From: Crenarchaeota archaeon 13_1_40CM_3_52_17
GTDB lineage: Archaea > Thermoproteota > Bathyarchaeia > 40CM-2-53-6
Length of the DNA stretch: 43,434 nucleotides
Direction: 5' to 3'
Assembly: GCA_001918745.1 (NCBI GenBank)
Contig: MNGN01000061.1
Coordinates: forward strand, 1-43,434
In this document: positions 31,345 to 40,646 of the stretch, in pieces
Layout of the letters: each line of letters opens with the position of its first letter
Numbering within the stretch: position 1 is the stretch's first letter
Made by a program: the position numbers and the translations under genes
Notes under the pieces: model-generated
Databases searched by the model: none
The model's input: only the letters and a program-made list of their open reading frames with translations
What the model was told of the DNA's origin: nothing

Positions 31345-32556
31345 TTGATCCGAATAGGCATCATTGGCAAGACAAATACTGGCAAAACCACGTTCTTCAA
31401 CGCGGCCACGTCTAGCACTGCAGAAGTCTCCACTTATCCGTTTACAACAAAGAAACCCAACACCGGTCTCGGTCAAGTTCAGACGCTATGCGCCTGCAGA
31501 GAACTCGGCCTGAAGGACCGACCCCGTAACTCGAAATGCGTAGATGGTTGGCGATTCATACCAGTCGAAGTACTCGACCTCCCTGGTCTCATCAAGGGAG
31601 CGTGGAAGGGTAAGGGGCTCGGAACCCAATTCCTAAACGTGGTCGCACAAGCTGACGCTCTTCTCCACGTAGTCGACGCCTCTGGCAGCATCGACCCGGA
31701 CGGCAAGATCGCCCACGCTGGAATGGGCAACCCAATACTCGACGTTTACGACATCGAAGAGGAGCTAGTTCTCTGGTTCAAAGTATCCGTCGACAGATCA
31801 TTACAACGGCTACGCAAACGACCACTCAAGACAGGAGCCTACGACAAAGCTTTCGCCAAGGAACTCGCTGGAATAGGAGTCAAACTAGAACATGTAACCG
31901 CGGCTCTTGACGGAGCAAACCTGTCCACAAAACACCCGAAGGATTGGAAAGACGAAGATTCAAGAAAATTCTCTGAAAACATACGAGTCGTCTCAAAGCC
32001 AACTTTGATCATCGCCAACAAGATGGACCTTGCCTATTCTGAGAAGAACTTCGAAAAACTCCGCGAAGAATTCAACTCCCAACTCGTCATACCCGCTTCC
32101 AGCGAAGCAGAACTCGCACTGAAACGAGCCCAAGAGAAAGGCTTGATAGAATACGTTCCAGGCGAAGAGACATTCAAGGTCCTAGACGAATCACGAATAT
32201 CCAAGGACCAAGCCTGGGCCCTGGCATACGTACAACAGAAAGTAATGACCAAACTTATGAGGACCGGAGTAGAGTTCGCCCTCAACTCCGCCGTCTTCAA
32301 ACTTCTAGGAATGAATGCCGTGTATCCGGTCGAAGACCCGAAGACTTTCTCTGACAAGAAAGGAAACGTTCTACCTGACACCTTCCTAGTTCCCCGCGAA
32401 TATACTCCGAAAGACTTGGCCAAGGAGATACATTCAGAACTAGCCGCGAAAATGCTCTATGCGATTGACACACGGGACGGTCTGAGATTGCCCAACGACT
32501 ATCTTTTGCGAGATAGGGATGTGATCTCCATCGTGACAGCCGCTCGCAAGAAGTAA
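31345..32556 (+). CDS. Archaeal YchF/Obg-family GTPase (ATPase)
   Basis: 403 residues. P-loop GKTNTGKTTFFNAAT (an unusual Thr-for-Ser and Thr-for-Pro variant of GKPNVGKST), switch segment STYPFTTKKPNTGLGQV, the Cys-containing insert CACRELGLKD typical of archaeal YchF-like proteins, G3 DLPGLIKGAWKGKGLG, HVVDASG, G4 NKMD, and a C-terminal TGS-like domain (NAVYPVEDPKTF...LRLPNDYLLRDRDVI). Such proteins associate with ribosomes. Start TTG at 31345. Confidence 0.88.
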   Translation: MIRIGIIGKTNTGKTTFFNAATSSTAEVSTYPFTTKKPNTGLGQVQTLCACRELGLKDRPRNSKCVDGWRFIPVEVLDLPGLIKGAWKGKGLGTQFLNVVAQADALLHVVDASGSIDPDGKIAHAGMGNPILDVYDIEEELVLWFKVSVDRSLQRLRKRPLKTGAYDKAFAKELAGIGVKLEHVTAALDGANLSTKHPKDWKDEDSRKFSENIRVVSKPTLIIANKMDLAYSEKNFEKLREEFNSQLVIPASSEAELALKRAQEKGLIEYVPGEETFKVLDESRISKDQAWALAYVQQKVMTKLMRTGVEFALNSAVFKLLGMNAVYPVEDPKTFSDKKGNVLPDTFLVPREYTPKDLAKEIHSELAAKMLYAIDTRDGLRLPNDYLLRDRDVISIVTAARKK

Positions 32557-32649
32557 TTTTCTCAGAAAATATTCCTTTGAGAATAGGCTAACAAACGTTA
32601 ATAACAGAAGTTTGCCGCGGGACACATTCAAACCCTTGAGTTTGAGAAA

Positions 32650-33855
32650 ATGGGCCTTGTTGTCAGCGAACTAAGACAGACTCCTGTGTCAGAACAAGAA
32701 CTCGAAATCGTCGAGCGCAAGGGGCTCGGACACCCCGACCACATATGCGACGCTGTTATGAACGAAGTCTCCGTCTCACTTAGCCGAGAATACATCAAAC
32801 GATACGGTATAGTCATGCACCACAACATCGACAAAGCACTCCTGGCTGCAGGAGCGGTGAGTAGAAACTTCGGAGGGGGAGAAGTCAAACGTCCAATGCT
32901 CATGGTCTTCGGGGATCGAGCCACGTACGAGGTTGACGGTGATCCGATCCCTATCGACGAGATCGCCGTCTCGACCGCGAAAAAATGGTTCAAGAAAAAC
33001 CTCCGATTCGTTGACCCTGAAAGACACGTTCGGTACCAAGTCGAATTAGCAAGAGGCTCAGAGGCCCTTCGAGACATTTTCAGTCGAAAGGGAAAATTCT
33101 ACGGCGCAAACGACACATCAGCCGCCGTAGGCTACGCTCCACTCACCGATACAGAGAAAATCGTCCTTCACACAGAACGATACATCAATTCTCCCAGTTT
33201 CAAGAAGGAATTCCCTGAAACTGGCGAGGACGTCAAGATCATGGGCTCAAGGGAAGGAAGAGATCTGAACCTTACGATCGCCATGGCCTTTGTCGACCGA
33301 CTTATCGAAAACGAGAATCAATACTTCCAGCGCAAAGCCGAAGTCGTCGAAGACGTAACGCGCTTCGTAAAGTCAAGAGTGAAATTCGACGGAGTGAATG
33401 TTGATATCAACACTCTGGATAAAAGAGGACGAGGAATGGGGGGAATATACCTCACTGTCCTCGGAACCTCAGCAGACGACGGCGACGGGGGCCAAGTCGG
33501 CCGTGGAAACCGCGTCAATGGGGTCATTCCCCTCAACAGGCCAACTTGCTCGGAAGCTGCCGCAGGCAAGAACCCGGTTAGTCATGTCGGAAAGATCTAC
33601 AACCTTCTAACCTACGAAATTGCCCAACACGTGCAGCAAAAGGTCTCAGGTGTAAGAGAAGTTTACGTCTGGCTCCTCAGCCAGATTGGAAGGCCCATTA
33701 ACGAACCTAAAGTTGCTGGCGTGGAGCTCATTCTAGACAAGGGTGTAGAACTCAAACGAGTCTCCAAAGCCGCTTCAGAAATCGCAAAATCCGACCTGAA
33801 CAACATCAACGACTTCACCAAACGTTTGACCGAAGGAAAGATACCGGTCTGCTAG
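32650..33855 (+). CDS. S-adenosylmethionine synthetase, archaeal type
   Basis: 401 residues. It makes AdoMet from methionine and ATP. The archaeal family, unrelated in detail to bacterial MetK, is recognised by VERKGLGHPDHICDAVMNEVS, HHNIDKALLAAG, FGGGEVKRPM, AND-TSAAVGYAPL, MGSREGRDLNLTIAMAFVDR, and GTSADDGDGGQVGRGNRVNGVIPLNRP. The length is normal. Start ATG at 32650. A CPBP membrane protease gene follows 13 bases on. Confidence 0.95.
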   Translation: MGLVVSELRQTPVSEQELEIVERKGLGHPDHICDAVMNEVSVSLSREYIKRYGIVMHHNIDKALLAAGAVSRNFGGGEVKRPMLMVFGDRATYEVDGDPIPIDEIAVSTAKKWFKKNLRFVDPERHVRYQVELARGSEALRDIFSRKGKFYGANDTSAAVGYAPLTDTEKIVLHTERYINSPSFKKEFPETGEDVKIMGSREGRDLNLTIAMAFVDRLIENENQYFQRKAEVVEDVTRFVKSRVKFDGVNVDINTLDKRGRGMGGIYLTVLGTSADDGDGGQVGRGNRVNGVIPLNRPTCSEAAAGKNPVSHVGKIYNLLTYEIAQHVQQKVSGVREVYVWLLSQIGRPINEPKVAGVELILDKGVELKRVSKAASEIAKSDLNNINDFTKRLTEGKIPVC

Positions 33856-33868
33856 GCTAACAAAGCGC

Positions 33869-34942
33869 ATGAGTCAAGCCCGTCGGGGACTCCTCGGAAG
33901 AATCGCTGCCGGAGCAGTTTCATTCACCGTCCTAACGTATATCCTAGCTATTGGAATATCGTTCGGCTTAGTCACCTCCCCCCAATTCGCTGGCCAGCTA
34001 GAGAACATCAGAGTACATTTCTTCACGGGGGCCTTCTTCATCTACCCAATAATTACGCCACTTCCTGTCGACCTGCTTCTTCTCACCGACACTTGCATAA
34101 TCATTTACTTGGCTTGCTTCATCGTCGCATTCAGATCTAGAGACGGTTTTCTGGCCGGATTGCAACGCCTTCGGCAAGTGGGGCGAATCAGTTTCAAATC
34201 TAGCTGGCTCGTCTCAATGCCCCTGGTCTCTTGCGCCCTACTCCTCCTCGTCTTGGTTTCAACAATCATCCTAAACCAATCCGGTCTCCCTTCAGGAACC
34301 CTTTGCAATCCCTGCCCCCCTCAAGCTGAACTCTACGCGCTTCTCACCTATTCACCAATTAGCGAAGAGATCGCCTTCAGGATTACGACTCTAGGACTAC
34401 TAGTCTCCATATTGACAATCTGGAAAAGCCGTTCAATCCAGCAAGGATCAAGGCCGAAAACCCCTTCGCTTGTTGTGGCCTCATTTCTATCTCCAGAATC
34501 AGCGAAAGCCAGGGTGGGACTTCCCACGATCACAACTAATGGGCGGAACGGGATCCACTGGAGCGAATGGATCTTGTTGTTCCTAACATCCTCTTTCTTT
34601 GGGATAGCCCATATCCTTTCGGGAGGAACAGATTGGGGCGTCGGCAAAGCCGCCACCGCCGCAATCTCGGGATTCGTATTGGGCGTGGTCTACTTGGGAT
34701 ATGGAGCTTACGCCGCGATCTTGTTGCACTGGTTCTTCGATTTCTACTTTGAAACATTCAGCGTGGGAGCGAATGTGTTCGGGGGCGCTGTTGCCACCCT
34801 TCCGGGCCTCGTATCTCTAGCCACCTTAATTGTCGGAGCCATCTCGATCGTCGTCGCTCTAGCTTGGATAATCAGACGAATAGCACGCGGTGAAATTCCA
34901 ACGACTTATAAGCCACCTGAAGCTGCGCCTTACTCTGTTTAA
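33869..34942 (+). CDS. CPBP-family intramembrane metalloprotease
   Basis: 357 residues with about eight membrane helices. The CPBP (CAAX-protease/bacteriocin-processing) motifs are present in order: SEEIAFRI (EExxxR, about 166-173), SSFFGIAHIL (FxxxH, about 241-250), and LLHWFFDF (HxxxD/N type, about 289-296). These form the metal site inside the membrane. An insertion of about 60 soluble residues (KSRSIQQGSRPKTP... to TNGRNGIHWSEW) between the first and second motif is unusual. Start ATG at 33869. Confidence 0.82.
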   Translation: MSQARRGLLGRIAAGAVSFTVLTYILAIGISFGLVTSPQFAGQLENIRVHFFTGAFFIYPIITPLPVDLLLLTDTCIIIYLACFIVAFRSRDGFLAGLQRLRQVGRISFKSSWLVSMPLVSCALLLLVLVSTIILNQSGLPSGTLCNPCPPQAELYALLTYSPISEEIAFRITTLGLLVSILTIWKSRSIQQGSRPKTPSLVVASFLSPESAKARVGLPTITTNGRNGIHWSEWILLFLTSSFFGIAHILSGGTDWGVGKAATAAISGFVLGVVYLGYGAYAAILLHWFFDFYFETFSVGANVFGGAVATLPGLVSLATLIVGAISIVVALAWIIRRIARGEIPTTYKPPEAAPYSV

Positions 34943-34983
34943 GTGAGGAGCTTGCATCACCGCCAAGTCCGACAGAACTGAAT

Positions 34984-37491
34984 TTGAGCCGTTCACTCAC
35001 TAGGGAAATTGAGAATTCTTCTCAGGCTGGATTGGGAACCGGCCGCAATTATGCCTTGGACAAGAACTTTGATCCGGCGGCCGAAGAATCTAAGTGGCGT
35101 GAATATTGGCGAGAGCACGACATCTACCACTTTGATCCCCTCGACAAATCACGTAAGACTTACAGTATCGACACCCCGCCCCCATATCCCAGCGGTGATT
35201 TTCACGTTGGAAACGCTCTAAACTGGTGCTACATCGATTTCGTAGCACGGTACAAACGGATGAAAGGGTTCAACGTTCACTTTCCCCAAGGTTGGGACTG
35301 CCATGGACTCCCGACCGAGGTTAGAGTAGAACAGACGTTCAAAATACGCAAGAACGATTTGCCACCGGAACAGTTCGTCGAGATGTGCCGCAAACTCACT
35401 GGCGAATACATCGCCAAAATGAAACAATCGATGAATCTGCTTGGAATATCCTCCGACTGGGCTCTAGAATACAAGACGATGGACCCTTCGTATTACAAGC
35501 TCACTCAACTCTCCTTCATCGAACTTTTCAAATCAGGGCACCTATACCGCGGCGAGCACCCCGTGAATTGGTGTCCTCGTGACGAGACGGCGATAGCAGA
35601 AGCAGAAGTGGTCTACCAAGAACGAAAAGGGACACTACATTACATGCGATTCGGGCACGCTAACGAACACATCGAGATCGCATCCACGCGCCCCGAGCTT
35701 CTCTCAGCCTGCGTCGGAATTGCTGTACACCCCAAGGATGAGAAGTACAAACTGGTGGTAGGAAAAACCATTGCGGTTCCCATCTTCGGCCAGCAAGCAC
35801 GCGTAATTTCCGATGACGAAGTGGATCCCCGCTATGGTACAGGAGCTGTAATGATTTGCACGTTCGGAGACAAGACTGACGTGCGATGGCAGGCAAAATA
35901 CCATCTTCCAGTCATCAAGGCCCTAACAGAAAATGGCAGATTATCCGTTGACGACCCACGATTCAAAGGACTCAAGGCCGAAGAAGCAAGAAGGAAAATA
36001 GTCGCCGAACTTCAAGCATCGGGACTACTCACCAAGACGGAACCGATAACCCAGAATATCGGAACATGTTGGCGATGCCAAACCCCTGTCGAGATTATCG
36101 CAAGACCTCAATGGTTCATGAAGACCCGCGACCTGACCCAAAAGGTTGTAGAGTGGGCCGGGAAACTAGACTGGATCCCATCCTTCTCTAAACAACGACT
36201 CATCGACTGGGCCGAATCTCTCGACTGGGATTGGGTGGTTTCCAGACAGAGAATTTTTGCCACTCCTATACCCGTTTGGTACTGCACGAAATGCGAGTCA
36301 ACAATCATCCCCAACGAAGAGAGCCTGCCAGTCGACCCTCGCAAGGACAAGTCGCCAGGAGAAGAATGCCCGAGGTGTGGCAACCGTGAGCTTAGAGGCG
36401 AAACAGATGTGCTCGACACATGGATGGACTCGTCCATAACCGCCGCGGTTCATGCCGGATGGCCTAACAAGTCAGAGCTATTCAACCGACTCTTTCCAGC
36501 GGACCTTCAGCCAAACGGGCTCGACATCGTTCGAACATGGGACTATTACCTACTAGTTAGAAGTCTCGCATTGTTCGGCAGACCTCCCTACAAGACACTC
36601 CTCATCAACGGCATGGTAAAAGGAACTGATGGCCGCATGATGCACAAATCCTACGGAAATTACGTTGTAGCAGATGAGGCGATCAAGAAGGTCGGTGCTG
36701 ACGCGCTTCGACAATGGGCAGCCGCTGGCGGATCGACCGGTTACGACATACCCTTCCGTTGGAACGAACTTGAACACGGGAAGAAGTTCTTGACCAAGCT
36801 CTGGAACGTAACCAGATTCGTTCTTGCCAACACCACCGAACCCCTACGTCTGAAGAAACCCAGTACCCTCTCCCTCATTGATCGTTGGCTTCTAGCTTCA
36901 CTTCAGGAGTTGATACAGAAAGTATCAGAGGCATTTGAGACGTTCCAGTTCAACACGGCCTTGGAAGCGATAAGGAACTTCACCTGGCATGCGCTCGCCG
37001 ATGATTACTTGGAAGCAGTCAAGCATAGGCTCCAGACTGGAAGGGAGCTCTCTGACCTCACGGCAACCCAATATTGCCTGCGGGAAGCCGTATTGACCAT
37101 TTGCAAACTCCTCGCACCCATATGCCCCCACATCTCAGAAGCAGTCTACCAACAATTCCCATCAGAAGCCACTAAGAGCGTCCACTTGGAAAGCTGGCCA
37201 GAGCATGAAAAAGCGCTCGACGATACTTCGATCCGCAACGGCAGGTTTCTTCTAGATCTAATCGCTCATGCTCGACGCGAGAAATCCTCGAAGGGTCTCT
37301 CGCTGGGCTCGAACATCAAGCGGATCATAGTAAGTACTGAGGCCGAACACCTCCACCTTCTGAAGGAGAACGAGGAGACTATTCTCCGAACGCTCAAAGC
37401 AGATTATATGGACCTCGAACGCTTGCCCTTGAATTCCAATCAAGTAGGGGAATCAAGTGCAGGATTCGTTGTCGAAATCATCGCAAAGTAG
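34984..37491 (+). CDS. valS: Valyl-tRNA synthetase
   Basis: 835 residues, class I. The HIGH motif reads HVGN in PPPYPSGDFHVGNALNW (about 71-74). The editing domain (about 200-350) contains ASTRPELLSACVGIAVHP and YGTGAVMICTFGDKTD. Zinc-type Cys pairs CWRC and CTKC...CPRC are visible. The KMSKS loop reads MMHKS in DGRMMHKSYGNYV. Anticodon-binding helices and a short C-terminus complete an archaeal-type ValRS; similarity to Ile/Leu enzymes is expected, but ETAIAEAEVVY and WDWVVSRQRIFATPIPVW favour Val. Start TTG at 34984. Confidence 0.9.
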   Translation: MSRSLTREIENSSQAGLGTGRNYALDKNFDPAAEESKWREYWREHDIYHFDPLDKSRKTYSIDTPPPYPSGDFHVGNALNWCYIDFVARYKRMKGFNVHFPQGWDCHGLPTEVRVEQTFKIRKNDLPPEQFVEMCRKLTGEYIAKMKQSMNLLGISSDWALEYKTMDPSYYKLTQLSFIELFKSGHLYRGEHPVNWCPRDETAIAEAEVVYQERKGTLHYMRFGHANEHIEIASTRPELLSACVGIAVHPKDEKYKLVVGKTIAVPIFGQQARVISDDEVDPRYGTGAVMICTFGDKTDVRWQAKYHLPVIKALTENGRLSVDDPRFKGLKAEEARRKIVAELQASGLLTKTEPITQNIGTCWRCQTPVEIIARPQWFMKTRDLTQKVVEWAGKLDWIPSFSKQRLIDWAESLDWDWVVSRQRIFATPIPVWYCTKCESTIIPNEESLPVDPRKDKSPGEECPRCGNRELRGETDVLDTWMDSSITAAVHAGWPNKSELFNRLFPADLQPNGLDIVRTWDYYLLVRSLALFGRPPYKTLLINGMVKGTDGRMMHKSYGNYVVADEAIKKVGADALRQWAAAGGSTGYDIPFRWNELEHGKKFLTKLWNVTRFVLANTTEPLRLKKPSTLSLIDRWLLASLQELIQKVSEAFETFQFNTALEAIRNFTWHALADDYLEAVKHRLQTGRELSDLTATQYCLREAVLTICKLLAPICPHISEAVYQQFPSEATKSVHLESWPEHEKALDDTSIRNGRFLLDLIAHARREKSSKGLSLGSNIKRIIVSTEAEHLHLLKENEETILRTLKADYMDLERLPLNSNQVGESSAGFVVEIIAK

Positions 37492-37520
37492 AATCTCTTT
37501 CCGCCTGATGCGTTAGCGGC

Positions 37521-37781
37521 TCATCGACCTAGTGAGTCTCTCGTCTGACGGTCTGCGAAGAGTTGGATCCGTCCGCAGCTTTGGCAGACGAAGGCGTCAA
37601 AATGGAGGACCCCTTCTCCCAGCTCGGCCCAGCTCCCAAACAAAAAGTGTGCGGCCCCACTCGTTCCTCCGGTCCTGAACGGAATGTCTCCTAAGTCTGT
37701 CATAGCTACGTTGCAAGATGAACACCTTTGCGAGAACACCGGTTTGGGCCGCTGAATCTGACACTCGCTACCGCTAAGCAA
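37521..37781 (-). CDS. Zinc-ribbon protein with FRTGG motif
   Basis: 86 residues. CSSC near 19-22 and CQSCGRI near 67-73 form a zinc ribbon around the conserved core DIPFRTGGTSGAAHFLFGSWAELGE. I recognise this as a small conserved ribbon family seen in archaea and bacteria but cannot give a function. Start TTG at 37781. It converges with valS. Confidence 0.65.
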   Translation of the reverse strand: MLSGSECQIQRPKPVFSQRCSSCNVAMTDLGDIPFRTGGTSGAAHFLFGSWAELGEGVLHFDAFVCQSCGRIQLFADRQTRDSLGR

Positions 37782-37869
37782 CGATAGCGATGAGAAGGCT
37801 TAAGCTTTGATGGGTCGGCTGTGATTAGAGCTAGCCGTTTAGTCTCTGGCTCTAACTTAGGGTCAAGTC

Positions 37870-37877
37870 TTATATCG
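37870..37877 (+). promoter_or_regulatory. TATA box and long leader before the TRAM gene
   Basis: TTATATCG about 155 bases before the ATG at 38028. If used, the mRNA would have a leader of about 130 nt, long for this genome, with a hairpin GCAAG-TTCTCG-CTTGC near 37949-37964. A second weaker A/T box lies near 37970. Another hairpin, TTAGAGC/GCTCTAA, lies just upstream of the box (about 37823-37856). Confidence 0.35.
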
Positions 37878-38027
37878 TAACCGCCCTGAAAAACAGTTTC
37901 AGAAGGCGTCTTTGGGCCGTCCGGTCACGATGAGAATGGTTTCCCGCAAGTTCTCGCTTGCAGCAATCTTTTCATATTGACCCATCACGGTTCAGACCCC
38001 TTAACAAACAAAGGATTGCAAGAAAGA

Positions 38028-38417
38028 ATGGGAGAAGAACGACCGAGAAGAAGTTACGGGCGAAAGGGCGGCTACTCTAGAAGTGGCGGAGGAAGCAGTG
38101 GAGGAAGTTATGGCCGAGGCGGTGGAGGTGGAAGCTACGGCCGCGGCGGAGGAGGCGGTGGCGGGCGAGGGTATGATCGCGGTTACGACCGCGACCGCGG
38201 ACAGGACCGAAACCGAGGACCGGCACCCGTCGAAGAAGGTCAAGAAGTAGATGTCACGATCGACTCCGTCGGCAAGCGAGGGGACGGGATAGCCCGAATC
38301 AACAACTTTGTAGTCTTCGTACCTGGCACAAACCAAGGCGACCAAGTAAAAGTTAGAATAACATCGGTAAGAGGCAACTTCGCGACCGGAGAAGTCGTAA
38401 CGGGAGAACAACAGTGA
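38028..38417 (+). CDS. RGG-rich TRAM-domain RNA-binding protein
   Basis: 129 residues from ATG at 38028 (TTG 37977 would add 17). The N-terminal 60 residues are an Arg/Gly/Tyr low-complexity region with repeated SYGRGGGGG and YDRD units; the C-terminal 60 are a TRAM domain: EEGQEVDVTIDSVGKRGDGIARINNFVVFVPGTNQGDQVKVRI. Free-standing TRAM proteins act as archaeal RNA chaperones, comparable to cold-shock proteins. The RGG arm would add non-specific RNA binding. Stop overlaps the OB-fold gene by 4 bases. Confidence 0.85.
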   Translation: MGEERPRRSYGRKGGYSRSGGGSSGGSYGRGGGGGSYGRGGGGGGGRGYDRGYDRDRGQDRNRGPAPVEEGQEVDVTIDSVGKRGDGIARINNFVVFVPGTNQGDQVKVRITSVRGNFATGEVVTGEQQ

Positions 38418-38707
38418 AGATCGCGGAACTCAAACCTGGAATGAGAAGGGTAGACGTCGCGGGGAAGATCGTCGACATGGAAACTCCCAGAGACGTGCAG
38501 ACAAAGTTCGGACCTGGACAGGTTGCCAGTGCAACGCTTCAAGACGAGTCTGGAACGGTCAAGGTCACCTTGTGGAACGAGAACATAACAAAAGTAGCGG
38601 TCAACGACACTGTCCAAATCGAAAATGGATATGTTGACTCCTTCAGAGGAGAGCTCCAACTTAACGTCGGAAGATATGGGAAGCTAGCAAAAGTAGAGTC
38701 GGCTTAG
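38414..38707 (+). CDS. OB-fold single-stranded nucleic-acid-binding protein (RPA/SSB-like)
   Basis: 97 residues, one OB fold: MRRVDVAGKIVDMETPRDVQTK, then SATLQDESGTVKVTLWNENITKVAVNDTVQIENGYVDSFRGELQLNVG. The pattern is that of archaeal RPA/aspartyl-tRNA-synthetase-like OB domains (VxGKIVxx...xxxDxSGxxxxxLWxxx). It lacks the acidic tail of crenarchaeal SSB. GTG start at 38414 is translationally coupled to the TRAM gene, so the two products are made together. Confidence 0.82.
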   Translation: MKIAELKPGMRRVDVAGKIVDMETPRDVQTKFGPGQVASATLQDESGTVKVTLWNENITKVAVNDTVQIENGYVDSFRGELQLNVGRYGKLAKVESA

Positions 38708-38764
38708 ACACGAATTCTAGGACCGTAGGGTCCCGGATCTGCAGCTCCTTGCAGGACATTCTAG

Positions 38765-39592
38765 CTATTCGATACTGACTTTTGGAGACGACGTATCTGG
38801 TGCGCCGAGCGTGTATCTGGTGAGCACAGTCTTTCTCTGCTGGTTCTCGACTTGAGCCACCACTTCAATGAAACCCTCGATCTTCGTTCCGAGTATCTTC
38901 TTCTTCAATAATTGATCGACCTGGAAAATCCCTGACTCATTGTACATGCTTATCTCAACGATGACAGGTTTCTGTTTGCTCTTCCGGATTTTCACATCCC
39001 TAATCGACATCGCCGAAAGTGCATGGATGTCCTTCTTCCCTGCGGTAAACGGAATCCTGGCCCGGCCCTCTTTCATATCCAACGCGTCCGCGACCCTCAC
39101 AACCCCGGCTTCGATTGTAAATTGTGGGATCTCAGATTCGTGAGCGTAAATCGTGTGAAGAGCCTCTGCAGTGACGATAGCCCTCTCCTTCTCCCCGTAT
39201 ATGCCCGTCAACAGCCCTGGTATGATCTGAGCTGCTAGAGAAACGCTAAAGATCTGATGGTTCTCCCTATGGGCAACCATTCCCAAGTCGTGCAGCACCG
39301 ACCCTAGGAATACAACAACTTCAGCGTCATCATGGGTGAGCTTGTGATCGGTGACTATACTCGGTTCCACGCCAGCCTCGATCAAATTCCGAAGAATCTT
39401 CAAACCAATGTTCGAGACGATAGCAAAGTGGACTCTCCCGTGATCTGAAAGTCCTAGCCTCCGGACTGCATTGGTGTTTATGCAATCCCAGAGACTCTGC
39501 AGATACTCGTCACCATTGACGCGGTCAAGAACTGTTTTGAGTTTCTGATTCGAGTTGTAAGGCAGATTAATCGTGATAATACGCACCGACAA
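38765..39592 (-). CDS. HD-domain metal-dependent phosphohydrolase
   Basis: 275 residues. H of DHGRVHFAIV, then GSVLHDLGMVAHRENHQIFSV (the HD pair) and a later Asp in VRVADALDMKEGRARIPF make the HD site. The C-terminal 80 residues (VKIRKSKQKPVIVEISMYNESGIFQVDQLLKKKIL...) form a beta domain. It likely cleaves phosphodiester or nucleotide substrates. Start ATG at 39592 on the basis of the N-terminal frame. No neighbour indicates a substrate. Confidence 0.78.
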   Translation of the reverse strand: MSVRIITINLPYNSNQKLKTVLDRVNGDEYLQSLWDCINTNAVRRLGLSDHGRVHFAIVSNIGLKILRNLIEAGVEPSIVTDHKLTHDDAEVVVFLGSVLHDLGMVAHRENHQIFSVSLAAQIIPGLLTGIYGEKERAIVTAEALHTIYAHESEIPQFTIEAGVVRVADALDMKEGRARIPFTAGKKDIHALSAMSIRDVKIRKSKQKPVIVEISMYNESGIFQVDQLLKKKILGTKIEGFIEVVAQVENQQRKTVLTRYTLGAPDTSSPKVSIE

Positions 39593-39693
39593 TCGGTCTC
39601 TTCCTCCGGCGCTTCAAAAAGGTTCTCGAACCCAAGACGGAAAGTCAAATTACTCTCCAGGTGCCGACATCGTCGTGCATGCGAGTTGTCAGT

Positions 39694-40464
39694 ATGAAAC
39701 TTGAAAATGTCGACTACGCGGTCGCGAATCATCTGGCCCGAATAGAAATGAATCGTCCACAAGTCCTCAACGCACTCTCCAAGGGAATGTTTCGCGACCT
39801 GAGAAATGCATTGAGGCTAGCCACTGAAAATAGGGATGCACGAGTTGTCGAGATAACCGGTGCTGGAACGGCATTCTCCGCTGGTCTCGACGTGAGAGAG
39901 GTCGGAGGGTTCAAGTCTAGAGCCGAAGCAAAAGAATTCGTTTACGGACTCGTTAAGCCCTTCTGGGACCAACTCTTCAAATGCGAGAAGCCAGTAATAT
40001 CGCTAGTCGATGGGCCGGCCTACGGTGCAGGTGCGGAAATTGCACTTGCGTCCGACATCGTCATTGCATCCACGGAATCAACGTTCGCGTTCTCGGGTGG
40101 ACGAGTCGGGGCGCTCTGCTGCATGTCAGGAATAATCGGACCATCCCTAATGAATGGAAGAAAACTTGTAGAGATGAACCTAACCGGGACTCCTCTCAAC
40201 GCATCTGAAGCGACGAACTACGGGCTTGTCAACTATTCAGTTCCGAGGGAGGAGCTGACTGGAACGCTAGAGAAGATTATTCGAGAGATCATGCATGTAT
40301 CTCCCATTTCCAACTCCAGCTTCAAACGAATCAGAAAAACAGACCTGTCGAAGACAAAGATGGAGACAGGGTACAGGGAACTCCTGAGAACGATAACCAG
40401 CAAGGACTTTCGAGAGGGATCCAGTGCTTTCGTAGCAAAGCGACCCCCCGAATACTACCGATGA
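39694..40464 (+). CDS. Enoyl-CoA hydratase/isomerase (crotonase) family protein
   Basis: 256 residues from ATG at 39694 (GTG 39661 and ATG 39679 also possible). Crotonase motifs: IEMNRPQVLNALSKGMF, oxyanion-hole AFSAGLDVREVG and GPAYGAGAEIALASDIVIAS (Glu retained at the first acid position). The second catalytic acid region reads RVGALCCMSGIIGPSLMN with no Glu, so a simple hydratase reaction is doubtful; isomerase, hydrolase or lyase members share this pattern. It acts on acyl-CoA. No other beta-oxidation genes are adjacent. Confidence 0.8.
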   Translation: MKLENVDYAVANHLARIEMNRPQVLNALSKGMFRDLRNALRLATENRDARVVEITGAGTAFSAGLDVREVGGFKSRAEAKEFVYGLVKPFWDQLFKCEKPVISLVDGPAYGAGAEIALASDIVIASTESTFAFSGGRVGALCCMSGIIGPSLMNGRKLVEMNLTGTPLNASEATNYGLVNYSVPREELTGTLEKIIREIMHVSPISNSSFKRIRKTDLSKTKMETGYRELLRTITSKDFREGSSAFVAKRPPEYYR

Positions 40465-40543
40465 CAGGATTCTCTCCGGCCCTGAATGTCCCGACAGCGA
40501 GATTCAATATCACTGTCAGATTAGACCCGAGGTGAAAGAGTCC

Positions 40544-40640
40544 TTATATCTGGTCCAGCGACCTGTTCGTGTAGGCTGGAAAGTGCAGGCTCAAGCGAGA
40601 GCCAGCAAGCCAGTACAATGGCAAAATAGAGGTGTAAGAA
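40544..40640 (+). ncRNA. Possible small structured RNA or leader
   Basis: A good TATA box (TTATAT, 40544-40549) is followed at the expected start distance by a hairpin: GCTGG (40575-40579) with CCAGT (40610-40614), an internal loop, then GGCTC/GAGCC (40588-40592, 40599-40603) and loop AAGCGA, with an ACA directly after the lower stem (40615-40617). This is reminiscent of a single-hairpin H/ACA RNA, though the lower stem is shorter than usual. It may instead be the leader of the zinc-finger gene at 40647. Confidence 0.25.
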
Positions 40641-40646
40641 TAACAA

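Noticed and set aside
37782-37960. C/D box small RNA suggested by two GATGAGA motifs
   Set aside because: The C-box match is incomplete and no D box (CTGA) is found at a suitable distance with a terminal stem.
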